Positions 10,562-20,943 are shown, numbered from the stretch's first letter. The stretch is 64,000 bases of DNA from Zasmidium citrigriseum (GCA_002786025.1 NHNW01000014.1:806001-870000), one strand, 5' to 3'. Numbers and translations are program-made. Notes: generated from the sequence alone by a model not told the origin.

Positions 10562-12718
10562 ATGCTGACCCTCTGGACCCGAATCGCCCAGGTCCGAGGG
10601 TCCTGTCGATGCCCGCAATGCATCTCCGCCGCCCACGGCGTCGCCAGGAGCAACACCACCTCCGCGGCGAGACGCCCGCAGTACTGGACCTCTTCGACCC
10701 TCTGGTATTCGGGCATCTTTGCGGCGGCCGCGACATGGGATGCTATGTTCAAGGTGCAGAGGAGGGAGAAGTGGGACAAGGCTATCGCCGAAATCAAACA
10801 GGAATTGGGGGATTACGATGGTTTTGAAGCAGACTTGATTCTGCAAGCCCAGGCTCGCAAGGAAGAGAAGAAGGACAGGGCGAAGTACGGATATACATTA
10901 CATGAACTGGCTTCAAAAGACAGTGGAGCCAATAGGACACCTGTGGAGAGCGAAGGACATGGACAGCGGACAGGCAACATTGCAATCCTCCAAGGAGAGG
11001 CGGCACTGCAAGATATGGCAGCTACCTCAGAGAAAGGCGAGGCAAAGAAGAGGAGATTCAAAGCCTCAAATGTCAAGAGCTCCGGGACTGGGACCAAGGG
11101 GGCGGCAACATTGGCACAGGATGTGGCCATGGAAGAACAGGCCCCTGGAGATGGAACCGATATTAGAGTGTTTGAGGGGGATGAAGCATTGCAGGAGCTT
11201 GCTGCAAATCTTGACAGTAGTAGCAAGAGGAGCAGGAAACCAAAATGGCCCGCGAACACCGGATCTGACACGAATCCAAAATGGCTTCCACCACAGTCCA
11301 TATACGCCCCCGACTGGTTGAAACGCAGCTGGGAGACCCGGGGGTGGATGAAGTACAAGGTGGAAAGATGCATGCTGTCGACCGACCTTTTCCTGCTGCG
11401 CACTTGGAATGAATTGAGAAAAAGAGGCATGAGCGAGGAAGCCGCGCAAGCTGTGCCCAGTGCCTACGCCAAACACGTACTGATGCCCGAGCATGAGTTG
11501 AGTCGATACATCGCGCAGAAAGAGGCCGACCTGGACATACTCGAACGTTTAGGCAAGAAACGCTACGAGCTGGGAGACTTTCAACGTAATCAGGCCGATG
11601 TACCATTCTGCGGTTATCATGTCGACGAACATGGCGACTTCCACGACAAAACGCGAGCGCTGAACCAGTCTTTGCGAGATCTTGTCCAACAAACAGGGTC
11701 CAATGCGCCTTCGATTTCGGCTTTCATGGCGAAGGTCTGCTACAACCTGTCATCGTCCACCGCGCCACCCAATATCGATACATACAACACTCTTCTGGTT
11801 GCCCTCTTCAATTTGCGCGAGGTGAAACATACGGAGCACGTCATTCATTCACTCCTACGAACGAGAGCACGTCCGAATGAAGTGACCCTCGCAACAGTCC
11901 TGAACTTCCACACGGCCACGGGCGACGTAGGCAACTTCAAATGGTGGGTGCAACGAATGCGTGGCGAATACGGCGGCCTGATGAACGCTTCGCCGCATAC
12001 CACAATTTCACCCATCTCGGGGAATCGTCTTGTCCACTACGACAATGGGAAAAACAACGGGCTCGGAACGATTGTGCAGCTGCCGTACCCCACGCCAATG
12101 GTCTTCGGGGCCTTGATCAAAGGTGTATTGAACTTCAGCGGATTCGAAGCCGCGCTCAAGATCTGCGAAAGCATGGCTTACGAAGGCTGGAGTCTGTGCA
12201 TCAGTGGCCTGGGCGCGATGTTGAAGGATTGCACCGAGCGAAGAGACTGGACGTCAGGGCTCACAGTCTGGAAGCAGATTCAGGCGTTGAAGTGGAAGAG
12301 CGCACGGTACTCCAGCAGCACGTGGACCTCCGAAAGGATTGGGCTGCAAACGTTCATCTCCATGCTGCAGCTCTGCTGTCGTTGCGGCCAGCGTAGTGTG
12401 TTCGAGGATGTCATGGACCAAGCAGTGCGAGCACATCCGCAGGCACTGACAGATATCATCGAGTTTGTACGAACAGACAAACCGGTCGTCAATAATCTGG
12501 ACATGTCTGGACTGGAGGATCCGATAGATCTCGACGCAGTAGCACCTGCGAGTAAGGCTCCCCTCTACGATTTCGTCCCGACACTGCAGTCCATGTCGGA
12601 TGAAGTGTCTCTGGAGACACCTGCCAACGATGATGTCGAAAGCGAGACTCACAACTCCCGAGACTGTCAGGAGGAAGGCTCGTCTCAACCACTCCCTTCC
12701 GACCTCGAGGAAACATGA
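10562..12718 (+). CDS. Probable mitochondrial PPR-type protein
   Basis: Single exon of 718 residues. The first 50 residues are rich in Arg, Ser, Ala and Trp with almost no acid (LTLWTRIAQVRG...), consistent with mitochondrial import. The middle is charged and contains two related segments, GEAALQDMAA and GDEALQELAA, about 70 residues apart. The C-terminal half has helical-hairpin features of fungal pentatricopeptide repeats: IDTYNTLLVALFNLREVKHT, NEVTLATVLNFHTATGDVGN and PMVFGALIKGVLNFSGFEAA, each with the X-Y-N/T-x-L and G-x-x-x-x-A pattern. Such proteins bind organelle RNA and help mitochondrial expression; the specific target is not deducible. An acidic Ser-rich tail ends the protein. It runs divergently from the kinase gene. 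Confidence 0.7.
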   Translation: MLTLWTRIAQVRGSCRCPQCISAAHGVARSNTTSAARRPQYWTSSTLWYSGIFAAAATWDAMFKVQRREKWDKAIAEIKQELGDYDGFEADLILQAQARKEEKKDRAKYGYTLHELASKDSGANRTPVESEGHGQRTGNIAILQGEAALQDMAATSEKGEAKKRRFKASNVKSSGTGTKGAATLAQDVAMEEQAPGDGTDIRVFEGDEALQELAANLDSSSKRSRKPKWPANTGSDTNPKWLPPQSIYAPDWLKRSWETRGWMKYKVERCMLSTDLFLLRTWNELRKRGMSEEAAQAVPSAYAKHVLMPEHELSRYIAQKEADLDILERLGKKRYELGDFQRNQADVPFCGYHVDEHGDFHDKTRALNQSLRDLVQQTGSNAPSISAFMAKVCYNLSSSTAPPNIDTYNTLLVALFNLREVKHTEHVIHSLLRTRARPNEVTLATVLNFHTATGDVGNFKWWVQRMRGEYGGLMNASPHTTISPISGNRLVHYDNGKNNGLGTIVQLPYPTPMVFGALIKGVLNFSGFEAALKICESMAYEGWSLCISGLGAMLKDCTERRDWTSGLTVWKQIQALKWKSARYSSSTWTSERIGLQTFISMLQLCCRCGQRSVFEDVMDQAVRAHPQALTDIIEFVRTDKPVVNNLDMSGLEDPIDLDAVAPASKAPLYDFVPTLQSMSDEVSLETPANDDVESETHNSRDCQEEGSSQPLPSDLEET

Positions 12719-12904
12719 AGTCAGAGGAGGAGCTATATGCTCCAGCACTCTTGAAACGGAAAGAGGGAGCGGCAGCGTGAGAGATCCTCAACTTTCCACG
12801 GACTTGAAGGCTGGTGATATTCTTGTTCACCACCGACCGTCTGCATTCTCTATCGCGCCATTGCTAAAAGCACACCCTCATTGCTTCTACATCCTTCCAC
12901 CACG

Positions 12905-14122
12905 ATGGTCGCCGACTTCGACAACGAGCTGCTTCTTATCACGAATGCCGACTCGGAAGGCAGCGTCGCTCTGCTGCCGTTGTTGATCAAGCAATGGAAG
13001 CGTCTGCGGCTACAATGCGATTCAGAATTATCGCGGCGTGCCCTGCAAGCCCAATTACCAGGCGCTGAAGTCGTCCAAAGCGACTTCTCCGACATAAACC
13101 GCGCGCAGGTGCTCCTCGAGGACGTCTCAGTCTGCTTGCTCAGCTTCGCGCCTTACCATCCAGCCGTGAATGAACATGGACGCAACATGATCATCGCCGC
13201 TGAACAGCAGGTCAGACAGGGAGGCCCGTTCAGATACGTGCTTTTCTCGAGCACCATCTACTCCACCATTCGCTCCGTCACCATCCACGAAAATCTGCGG
13301 AACATTGAGCAAGCATTGCTTGAATCCAGCCTCTCGTTCACCATCATCCAACCAAGCCTGACGATGGAAAGCATACCGCTTCGCGAGATTGTGCGCAAAT
13401 CGTCTCCCATCATCTGGATACGAGGCGATCCGGCCACGAAGTTCTCTCCTACAGCGCTTTGCGACCTCGCTGAAGCGACCGCAAATATACTTGCCGACCA
13501 AGATCGTCATATGTACGCCACGTACCAGCTCTGCGGCAGTCCGGAGCCTTTGAACTTTCACGAGGTGGCAGAGACACTCTCTGCAAAGCTCGGCAGGGAG
13601 ATCTCCGCCGAGAAGCAGCCTTTGGATGCGACGATTGAGCTATTCGCGATGCAGACAGCATGCGGGCTCGAAGGGCTTTCGGAGAAGGAAGCACATGCGA
13701 TGCAGCGAAATTTTGCGAATATGGTGGTCTACTTCGACAAGCAAGGGGCCCCAGGGAATTCATGTGTGTTGGAAATGGTGCTAGGCAGGAAGCCATTGAG
13801 CTTTGCTGAGTGGGTGGACATCCAGATACTGAACATGAGGCCGAAGGATAAGCCGCTGGTGGGAAAGTTGCTGTTGGAGCACATGCTGTTGGAAACTGCG
13901 CAGTCAAACGGCTCGCAACCAGTGGACACCCCCATCGAGGAACACCCGCCCAAGGCTTCACCACTCGATGTGCCGGCTGGACCGACTCACTATCACTCAG
14001 GATCATTACCAAAGACCGACTCCATGATGGAGATGTTGCACAGACGGAACTGCACACTACTACGCTGCTATTGCGTGGGGGCTCGGAGACAAGGGAGCTT
14101 GAATGCATGTGGGTACATGTAG
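12905..14122 (+). CDS. NmrA-like NAD(P)-binding family protein
   Basis: Atypical short-chain dehydrogenase related to NmrA, a group of Rossmann-fold proteins that act as redox sensors or reductases. Single exon of 405 residues from the ATG at 12905. The fold is visible as LLLITNADSEGSVALLPLLI, LPGAEVVQSDFSDINRAQVL (the usual Asp after beta-3), GPFRYVLFSSTIYS, and LEQALLESSLSFTIIQPSLTME, then an SPTALCDLAEATANIL region. The glycine-rich GxxGxxG loop is replaced by TNADSEGSV, so nucleotide binding may be weak or altered. The last 70 residues are a Pro/Ser-rich tail without homology that I recognise. The gene lies 186 bases downstream of the PPR gene on the same strand, too far to call an overlap. 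Confidence 0.75.
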   Translation: MVADFDNELLLITNADSEGSVALLPLLIKQWKRLRLQCDSELSRRALQAQLPGAEVVQSDFSDINRAQVLLEDVSVCLLSFAPYHPAVNEHGRNMIIAAEQQVRQGGPFRYVLFSSTIYSTIRSVTIHENLRNIEQALLESSLSFTIIQPSLTMESIPLREIVRKSSPIIWIRGDPATKFSPTALCDLAEATANILADQDRHMYATYQLCGSPEPLNFHEVAETLSAKLGREISAEKQPLDATIELFAMQTACGLEGLSEKEAHAMQRNFANMVVYFDKQGAPGNSCVLEMVLGRKPLSFAEWVDIQILNMRPKDKPLVGKLLLEHMLLETAQSNGSQPVDTPIEEHPPKASPLDVPAGPTHYHSGSLPKTDSMMEMLHRRNCTLLRCYCVGARRQGSLNACGYM

Positions 14123-14406
14123 CTTTCCCCAGCTTCGTCATGACGCAGCGCCATTGAAGATCTAGCTCGGTGATTAGAATATCAATCACAGTCCTTGCTT
14201 CGAATTCACTGCTTCTTTCTCTCTCCTCACTACCTGTCGACGCGAACGCGAAAGAGTACCCTCGGTGATTGCAGAAGTACATCGACCTTCGGCGACAGAC
14301 ACATTGACAGCGAAACCACTTAAACTCGACGACACGCCATCTCAAACCGAATACACCAACCTCTACAAACCCACCGTACAACCTTCAAGAAAGAATCGTG
14401 CCCACC

Positions 14407-14982
14407 ATGCCTCTCTACGAAATCCAACACATCTGCCCATTGACAGAAGCCCAAATGGACGAGCTCGCCGACGCAATAACCCAAATCCACTCGACAAAAT
14501 TCACAACCCCGCGCATGTTCGTCAACGTCAAATTCACCGACGCCAAAACGCACATCACCTACGTCGCGGGTCGCCGCCGTCAAGGCAACCACATCCTCGC
14601 CAATGTCCGTGTCGGACCCTCGCGCACGCAGAAAGACTGGAATTCCTTAACCGAAGATATTGTCGCTGCATGGAATCGGATTGTTCCTATGCCGAAGGTG
14701 AAAAGGAGTGATCCGGATGTGGATTATACGCTTAGGAGTTGTATTTTGCTGGGGGGTTTGATTGGCGGGTATGAGGCGGGTTTTCTTATTCCACCGGCTG
14801 GTGGGGATGTGCAGTGGCTCAGAGATAACTGGGATGAGTTTGAGATGAAGGCGAAGAGTGGGGATGAGGAGTTTCGGGAGATGGTTGAGGAGATCAAAGA
14901 GAGAGGGTTGTTGGAGGGTGCCAATGGGAAGAGTGGAAAACAGAAGCTGGAGGAGATGTTGGGATGGGGTGATTCTGCGTAG
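14407..14982 (+). CDS. Tautomerase-superfamily (cis-CaaD-like) protein
   Basis: Small enzyme of the tautomerase superfamily, where the N-terminal proline left after Met removal acts as general base. Single exon of 191 residues. It begins MPLYEIQHICPLTEAQMDEL, so Pro2 is in place, and continues with TPRMFVNVKFTDAK, VAGRRRQGNHILANVRVG and DIVAAWNRIV, the beta-alpha-beta pattern of the fungal oxalocrotonate tautomerase-like group. The C-terminal 90 residues (GGLIGGYEAGFLIPPAGGD and a helical acidic tail) extend beyond the core and occur in related fungal proteins as far as I recall. Natural substrate unknown. The codon third positions change from C to G/T near 14660. The ATG at 14407 is chosen because it places Pro next to Met. 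Confidence 0.82.
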   Translation: MPLYEIQHICPLTEAQMDELADAITQIHSTKFTTPRMFVNVKFTDAKTHITYVAGRRRQGNHILANVRVGPSRTQKDWNSLTEDIVAAWNRIVPMPKVKRSDPDVDYTLRSCILLGGLIGGYEAGFLIPPAGGDVQWLRDNWDEFEMKAKSGDEEFREMVEEIKERGLLEGANGKSGKQKLEEMLGWGDSA

Positions 14983-15117
14983 ATAGTGTGAGTGAGGTGA
15001 TATGGTTACATTTTGATCAAGTATCGTGATAGTCCGTGCTGTGCGCCTAGTCATGAGCCCGCTGAACGCCAGAATTATACAACACGCTGCAAGAACATAG
15101 TCATGATTTCCTTCCCT

Positions 15118-15924
15118 TCAACTCTCCTTCTTCCCTCCTCCAACACACTTGCCCCAAGCGGGCAATCCGCATCCAAAGCCGACAAAGAGATAGATCAGAA
15201 AGACAATAACCACCACCAGTAACACCATCAACCTCACATTCTTCCACCACATCTGCCTCCTCAACCCCCGACTCCTCACCCGGAAATCCCTTGCACTCCC
15301 ACCCAACCGATCCGTCTTATCCACCAACAAATCAATCCTCTCGCCTCGTTCCAACACCCTCTCAATGTTCTCCGTCATAATCCCTCGCACGTTATCAATC
15401 TCACCCTGCACATTCCTGAACGCATCATCCTGCCCGGCTTTCGTCGTCCCATACTCCACCATCAACTGTCTCAATTGCGCATTGAAAGCCGCAGCGCCAT
15501 AAGCCGGTAAACTGCTGAACTTCGTCCGCTCCGGATCATATTCTTTCAGAAACCTCTTCTTGATCTCGACGAGGAAGCCAAAGGGGATGCGCCGGCCGAG
15601 ATCGGCTTTGGAGACGACGAGGTAGGTCAGACCCGCGGCGGAGAGGGTTTCGGGGGAGGAGGAGGAGGGCCCGCTGTCGGCGATGTAGTGGATGAAGTTG
15701 TCGTTGTGGGTGTAGGTGCGTTTTTCTGCGCTGTCGTGGGTTATCTTTGGGAGGACTACGGAGGCGAGGTTGGAGGTTCCTGAGGCGGCGCTGGTGGTGT
15801 GTTCGGCGAGGATGGTGCTGCCGTGGGCGATGCAGGAGTAGAGGAGGCTGTGGGGAGGTTAGTCGATGTGTGGAGCGTGTGGTGGTTGTTCTTACGGTGT
15901 TGCTGCAGTTGAGCCGGAGGCCAT
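15118..15924 (-). CDS. VAMP7-like longin R-SNARE
   Basis: Vesicle fusion protein of the longin R-SNARE class. Two exons, 15924-15896 and 15847-15118, joined across a 48-base GTAAG...CACAG intron, give about 252 residues. The longin domain starts MASGSTAATPLLYSCIAHGS, continues TILAEHTTS and VVLPKITHDSAEKRTYTHND, and ends at IPFGFLVEIKKRFLKEY. The SNARE motif (about residues 155-215) contains VQGEIDNVRGIMTENIERVL with the zero-layer Arg in ERVLERGERIDLL. A WWKN linker leads to one C-terminal transmembrane helix (LMVLLVVVIVFLIYLFVGF), followed by an unusually long luminal tail (about 19 residues). The domain order matches VAMP7/Nyv1-type proteins acting at endosome and vacuole. The gene is divergent from the microprotein gene at 16342. 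Confidence 0.92.
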
Positions 15925-16341
15925 GATGGCAGGTTACTATTCTGAGTCGCTGTTGTTCGCGGTTTTGGATGTGAACAAGTTGATTGTTTGATGTCGCTGC
16001 CTCGACAAGCAACGCAACGCCGCTGGCGCAAACAAACGCTCGGCGGGCGGGTGTGATCCTTCGAGATCTCGTGATGTCAGTAGCCGCACCTTCCGCATTG
16101 AGCATTTTGCGGGAGCGGATATGTGGGGAAAGCTCAACCTTAACGTCGCCAGACAGAACAGGTGACTTCACTCCTCCGAGGAGAGTGCCTGCTTTGGTTG
16201 AGCGATTTCCAGCCAACGTTCTTCACCGCAAAGGTAAACAACTACATCTTCTCCTGAGCAACAGAACCAAATACGACCTTTCAAAGCGAACACAAATACA
16301 CGTCTTGGTGATTACCAACATAGCAACATCAAAACGAAATC
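15925..16341. promoter_or_regulatory. Divergent promoter between R-SNARE and microprotein
   Basis: 417 bases between two start codons on opposite strands. An open frame crosses the region on the plus strand but its codons do not resemble the neighbours and it would clash with the spliced microprotein reading. Both promoters presumably lie here. Confidence 0.45.
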
Positions 16342-16653
16342 ATGGGCTGGGAACGCTACATCAAGCAAGTCTCCCTCTGTTTTGCCACTACCATGCCTTC
16401 TCATCAATCGCATACTCCCTCAGCAAAGCTCTATACGATCAAAGGCTAATTGCAATCCAGCCGAACCAACACCATCCTCTTCAGCACCGCCGCACTGGTA
16501 AGCTCATGGGCCGCCGTCCGGTACCGTCAGGAACAGGACCGGAGACGCAATGCCAACACTTATCACGTTGAACCGCATCGATCGGGTAAGCAGGAACGAC
16601 ATACCGTATGGGCAAGGAGACATGCTAATGTGGATTCAGGTGGCGGCATCTGA
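16342..16653 (+). CDS. 53-residue membrane microprotein, three exons
   Basis: A small gene seen only after splicing. Exons 16342-16364, 16461-16585 and 16640-16653 total 162 bases and encode 53 residues. The first intron (16365-16460) is of the GC-AG type: the exon end AA is followed by GCAAGT, the known consensus for such introns, and it ends ATCCAG. The second is GTAAGC...TTCAG with a GCTAATG branch. The product begins MGWERYINRTNTILFSTAAL, has one hydrophobic segment (about residues 12-27) followed by a basic run YRQEQDRRRN, and ends HRSGGGI. This resembles single-pass subunits of mitochondrial or ER membrane complexes, but I cannot name it. A GT donor one base later in the same area (GTCTCC) gives a different frame with a much less protein-like product. 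Confidence 0.6.
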
Positions 16654-17049
16654 TCTTCGTCTTCGATAACGGTGGGCGGTAATGACGGATGGCGGGATAT
16701 TGATGAGTACATGAGTATGAAACGCTTTCACGAAACGTTGGGCTACAGAATGAATGGCGAAAAGCATCTTGTACAAGAGACATGAGCATAGAGAGGGATC
16801 AGCAGGGAATTCACGACTTTGAAAGCCTTCATTATAATGCACGAAACCGCCCACAACGAGTCTACTGTAACAAGCTCGCTGGAAGCAAATGCCCGCTAAT
16901 ATGCCCAGTACTGAGAACACGCTCGCTCGCTCGCTTGCTCAAAGCCACGCAATCTAATAACACAAGTCTAATCCATTGCCGTCCATCACCATCGAATCGA
17001 ACAAGAAGCTGTTGTTGCAACCCAATCCCTCGTGTAACAGTGTATTCAT
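16654..17049. other. 3' regions of converging genes
   Basis: About 400 bases between the stop codons of the plus-strand microprotein and the minus-strand channel gene. No coding or repeat feature was seen. Confidence 0.45.
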
Positions 17050-20000
17050 CTACTCTTCATCATTCTCATCCTTTATAGCCGTCGCCGGGCGTAGCCTCGT
17101 GCCAGCTTCAGACTGCTGTTCATCGTCTTTGCTCGCAATTTCAATCACAGACCTCACAGAATCCGGACTGGGGTTGTTCATCTCTTCTGTCTCCGCCGTG
17201 TAGTCTTCCTGAGCGAGCTGATGCATGCGATATTGCTCCGGCAGGATATCCTCACTGGAACCGGCCTTTAGAGGCTCGCCGCTGCTGGTCCTCGGTCGCT
17301 CGTTCTCTTTGCCCTTTTTACTGTTTCGGTGCGTTACTTGCGCTTTCCTGGGGCTTCGTCGTGATCTGTCCTTTTCGTTTCCTCCAATGCGTCCGATTGG
17401 TGTCTTTGGGGTTTGCCATCCCGACCCACTGGGTCCGTGGCTGTTCTGAGTCTCCAGTTTGGGTCGCAGGGGCTTCGACCGTCCGCCGGGTGGCATCGGG
17501 GCGCCGCCAGAGTCGACTTCGCTGTCCCGTCGAGAAGAGTTGGTGGCGTTCTGGCTGAGGTCTTTGATCTCCTTTAGCACTTCGCGGAAACCTTCTTCCA
17601 GAGTATGCATTCTTGCCAACATGATTCGATTGACCATGCCTTTTTCTTCTTCCTCAGAACGGCGCCGATCTTCTTCTGCCCGACGTTGCAGTTCCCGCTC
17701 GCGCATCATTTGCTCGCTGAATGAAGCTGGCATTCCTGAAATCCCGCCTGCGTCAATACCACCTGGCCCAAACTTATTGTCGCCAAGGTCACTGGCAAGG
17801 TCCAATGCACGCGCGTTGAATGATGGTTGCCGCCGAGAGCCTCGTGGCATGTCGAGGAATGTCAATCCACCAGCGGCCAGATTTGGTGCCGTCTTCTGCC
17901 GGGGTGGCATGATAGGACGGGCTCTCGGTTGCTGGTTCGCAGGCCTCTTGATAGGCGTACGTGTGCCACTTGGGCCTCCGTTAGCTGGGGTGACTGTGCC
18001 TCCGCTGTTATTCTTGGAAGTCGCCGGCGGTGTGGGCCGTCGTTGGTTCGAGGTCGAGGAGTCGTAGGCAGGTTGAGGCGCGAAGAGGATCGTCCCACTG
18101 GAAGTCTGCCGATTATGATTGCGCTGTACGCGCGGGATCGCTTGTCCGTATGGATGCACAGGTGGCCCACGATGCAATTCGGGAGAGTATGCCAGGCGTT
18201 GTCTCGCTGCATGTGAAAGCTGCATCATTGGCGAACTGGGTGCTGCTGGCGTGAAGAACTCAACCTCACTCTCATCCGCGGGCGTTCGCTCCTGGACCGA
18301 GATGGCGCTCTCGCCCAGTCCAGGAGCTGCATTGTCGCCATCAGAATCGTCGTTGATCTCGTCATCTCCATCTGCCTCGGTGTCCTGCGGCAGAGTCTCG
18401 GTGCTCATTTCCATTTCCGTTTCCTCGTCAATCTTATATGGACGCCTCGATGCAGTGATGGAGAGCAGATCCGGGTCGCTTGCCACACTTCTAGTAGCGG
18501 TCGAGAAGTCCCTCGATCTCTTCATCATCTTCAGTCGATCTGCAGTATTAGACCGCTTGAACCGTGGCCGACGATGCTCAAGGCGCTCGAGCACACTTCT
18601 AGGCTGCTCCATAGGTGGGCTGGCTCCGCCTTCCATGTCGGCATTCTGCATCCACTGGTCCACTGCATTCGAATCCTGTCGTTGATCGATGTCCATCTCC
18701 TTCGTAGTCGTCCGTACCGTATCGCCTTGGAATGGTCTTCGGAACACCTCGTCAAGGGCTCGATCTTTCCGAAAGCTGATGACCGACGGCTCACGGAGTC
18801 GATGTGCCGTAGGATAGTCCACTGGCTTGTTGATGCTGAAGGCGATGGGCTGCGACTGATGAATGTGCTGTTTCTCGACCAGATCTGTAGGGACGTAGGC
18901 GCTCCTTGCCATCCAGAGCCTCTCGTAGGCAAATATGGTGAACAGGATGGGAAAATGCGAAACCTTGATGATAGTCCTGTTGATCTTGACGTACGTCCGC
19001 AGAGGGATGAGAAAGCGAATCGGGCTGAGCATCCATCCGACAATGTTCGTGGGCGCGACGTAGCTGAAGAGTGCGTCTGACTTGACCATGGAGATAGTGT
19101 TGACCGCGAACAAGAACTGGTGCTCTTCCTCTGCGTTCTTCACAATCGCCATGAAGCTGTTGGTCAGCACTGTGATCAAAATGGTCACAATGAGGAAGTG
19201 GCAGATGGTCAGGAAGATGGCCATGATGCCCTTTCCAAGGATGTTGTAGCCATTCCAGTGGTCCCAGACAGCTGGTGTGAAGCCCATCAAGATTTGAAAG
19301 AGGGAATAGGCCACACCATTGGCATCTCTCGTGTCAGCAAAAGACAGCGATAACGCCACCCAGAAGCCGGAGCAGCTGATGACGATCAAGACCAGGATAG
19401 CCATCAAGTCGACCGTCATCATGCGGAAAGCAATGAGGAGCTGCGAGAAGTAGCGGTAATGATCCAAGACGCTGAAGAGTCGAGGGAATAGCAAAATGGC
19501 AGTGGCGGCCAGCACATCGTATGCAATTCCTGCGATTCGATGCTTGCCCTCTTCTGCCAGTACGATACCGTAAAGCCGCAGGCAGTAGTAAACTCCAAAG
19601 AGGAACAGGATTCCGAGATCGAACGCATTCCAGAAGCTGAGAATGTACAGGCCAAAGCCTTGCTCGGTGAAACCAACCACCTCGTCCAGCATGTAGCCGA
19701 TACTCCAGAACCAGAACACGACTTCCAACGGGGTGATGACAAGACTTCGCTCGGCGAGGACTGCGACGAACAAGGCAAGCATTGTGGCGAAGCTGATGGT
19801 GCTGAATACTTGCCTGTACCGTGGCACACGTAGACGGCTGAGCTTGAAGAGGGATGCATCCCGTGGGTTATACAGGGTGACAGTCCGTCGAGCCACCAAT
19901 GGTTCTGGAGCTTTCCTACTAGGTCGTGTGCCATGTGCCTTTCTCGACAGAACAGAGTCGGCTGGTAGAGCGCTCGGCGAGTGTGCATCTTGTGTGCCGT

Positions 20001-20943
20001 ATCCTGTGGTTGCGTCTTTGGACCGACGGTGGCGTCGGTGTAGATTGTCGGCTTCGGAGTGGAAGACGATGTTGCCGGCCCAAATTGATTCCAGGTGCTG
20101 TACAACAAGTGGATGGGCGAGGAAGCGCTTTGCCTCTGCTCGAATGGCAATCTCAATTGTGCTCACCCTCGCCACCCTACCTTGAGCCCTCCGCAACTGG
20201 ACGTCAGAGTTGACTGCAGGAGTCGCTTGTCCTGGCGATGGACCGCTAGCTGGGGTTGACATGCCTTGCAGAGGGTCAAAGTCATACGACAGCGAATCGA
20301 TCAGTTCTCTGGTAGAAAACTCCCTCAGCAAACGCATGGCCAACAGCTCACTGATCAACGCTCTTGTCCTCGACACACCCACATTGCCAGGATTCATCTG
20401 CCCCTCTTTCTGGAATTGAAGACAATTGGCTATCAAGGCGCATAGCGTCGCTCGATTGAAATGGTCGGCTCTGATCTGGCTCTGGATGGGTTTGACGAGG
20501 AATTGGCTGATTTGCGGCGATCTCAGCTGGTCCCATGACAATGTGGTCTCGCATCGCTGGACAATGAGCTGGCGTATGGCGTGGGTGACGTTGTACAGGG
20601 GCAGTCTGTCAAGATGCGCCGCGGAGAAAATGGGTAACAGTGGCGTGTCCACGGCATCTTCGTCCTCGTCCTCAGCAATGTCCTCGTCTTGCTCTTCATC
20701 GTATTCCTCCTCGTCCTGATCTACCTCGCCGAAGTAGTCATTGCGGCCAACGAGTCGGTGGCGAGGCGAGTAGCCGTCTTCCTCATTCTCGTCGTCGTCT
20801 TCATTGTATTCGTCGTCGACCGGATATCGTCGCCCGACGGCGCGCGTTCGTTCGGGAGAGCGAGTGAAGGGCGACCAGACGTCGCGGGAGTTGGAGTCGC
20901 CTTTCCTGCGGCCCCTGCTAATGGAGCGGAACAGGCGCAGCAT
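17050..20943 (-). CDS. YVC1: Vacuolar TRP-type calcium channel
   Basis: Orthologue of yeast Yvc1, which releases Ca2+ from the vacuole on osmotic or mechanical stress. One uninterrupted exon gives 1297 residues from the ATG at 20943, about twice the yeast length. After MLRLFRSISRGRRKG comes a very acidic disordered stretch (about residues 42-98). A conserved cytosolic domain follows (LPLYNVTHAIRQLIVQRCET, RFLAHPLVVQHLESIWAGNI). Six membrane segments occupy roughly residues 378-600, including WFWSIGYMLDEVVGF and the pore region SLFQILMGFTPAVWDHWNGY. Just after S6 is a conserved NAEEEHQFLFAVNTISMVKS. The long C-terminal part is Pro/Ser/Arg-rich with a short charged coiled coil (MMRERELQRRAEEDRRRSEE). 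Extended tails are usual in filamentous fungi. The stop is followed by convergent neighbours. Confidence 0.93.
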   Translation of the reverse strand: MLRLFRSISRGRRKGDSNSRDVWSPFTRSPERTRAVGRRYPVDDEYNEDDDENEEDGYSPRHRLVGRNDYFGEVDQDEEEYDEEQDEDIAEDEDEDAVDTPLLPIFSAAHLDRLPLYNVTHAIRQLIVQRCETTLSWDQLRSPQISQFLVKPIQSQIRADHFNRATLCALIANCLQFQKEGQMNPGNVGVSRTRALISELLAMRLLREFSTRELIDSLSYDFDPLQGMSTPASGPSPGQATPAVNSDVQLRRAQGRVARVSTIEIAIRAEAKRFLAHPLVVQHLESIWAGNIVFHSEADNLHRRHRRSKDATTGYGTQDAHSPSALPADSVLSRKAHGTRPSRKAPEPLVARRTVTLYNPRDASLFKLSRLRVPRYRQVFSTISFATMLALFVAVLAERSLVITPLEVVFWFWSIGYMLDEVVGFTEQGFGLYILSFWNAFDLGILFLFGVYYCLRLYGIVLAEEGKHRIAGIAYDVLAATAILLFPRLFSVLDHYRYFSQLLIAFRMMTVDLMAILVLIVISCSGFWVALSLSFADTRDANGVAYSLFQILMGFTPAVWDHWNGYNILGKGIMAIFLTICHFLIVTILITVLTNSFMAIVKNAEEEHQFLFAVNTISMVKSDALFSYVAPTNIVGWMLSPIRFLIPLRTYVKINRTIIKVSHFPILFTIFAYERLWMARSAYVPTDLVEKQHIHQSQPIAFSINKPVDYPTAHRLREPSVISFRKDRALDEVFRRPFQGDTVRTTTKEMDIDQRQDSNAVDQWMQNADMEGGASPPMEQPRSVLERLEHRRPRFKRSNTADRLKMMKRSRDFSTATRSVASDPDLLSITASRRPYKIDEETEMEMSTETLPQDTEADGDDEINDDSDGDNAAPGLGESAISVQERTPADESEVEFFTPAAPSSPMMQLSHAARQRLAYSPELHRGPPVHPYGQAIPRVQRNHNRQTSSGTILFAPQPAYDSSTSNQRRPTPPATSKNNSGGTVTPANGGPSGTRTPIKRPANQQPRARPIMPPRQKTAPNLAAGGLTFLDMPRGSRRQPSFNARALDLASDLGDNKFGPGGIDAGGISGMPASFSEQMMRERELQRRAEEDRRRSEEEEKGMVNRIMLARMHTLEEGFREVLKEIKDLSQNATNSSRRDSEVDSGGAPMPPGGRSKPLRPKLETQNSHGPSGSGWQTPKTPIGRIGGNEKDRSRRSPRKAQVTHRNSKKGKENERPRTSSGEPLKAGSSEDILPEQYRMHQLAQEDYTAETEEMNNPSPDSVRSVIEIASKDDEQQSEAGTRLRPATAIKDENDEE

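Noticed and set aside
15984..16571. 195-codon plus-strand frame across the R-SNARE promoter
   Set aside because: It would override the spliced microprotein in a different phase, and its product is low in any recognisable fold.
20640..20870. Microsatellite-like purine-rich tract
   Set aside because: It lies within the YVC1 coding region and simply encodes the acidic N-terminal stretch.
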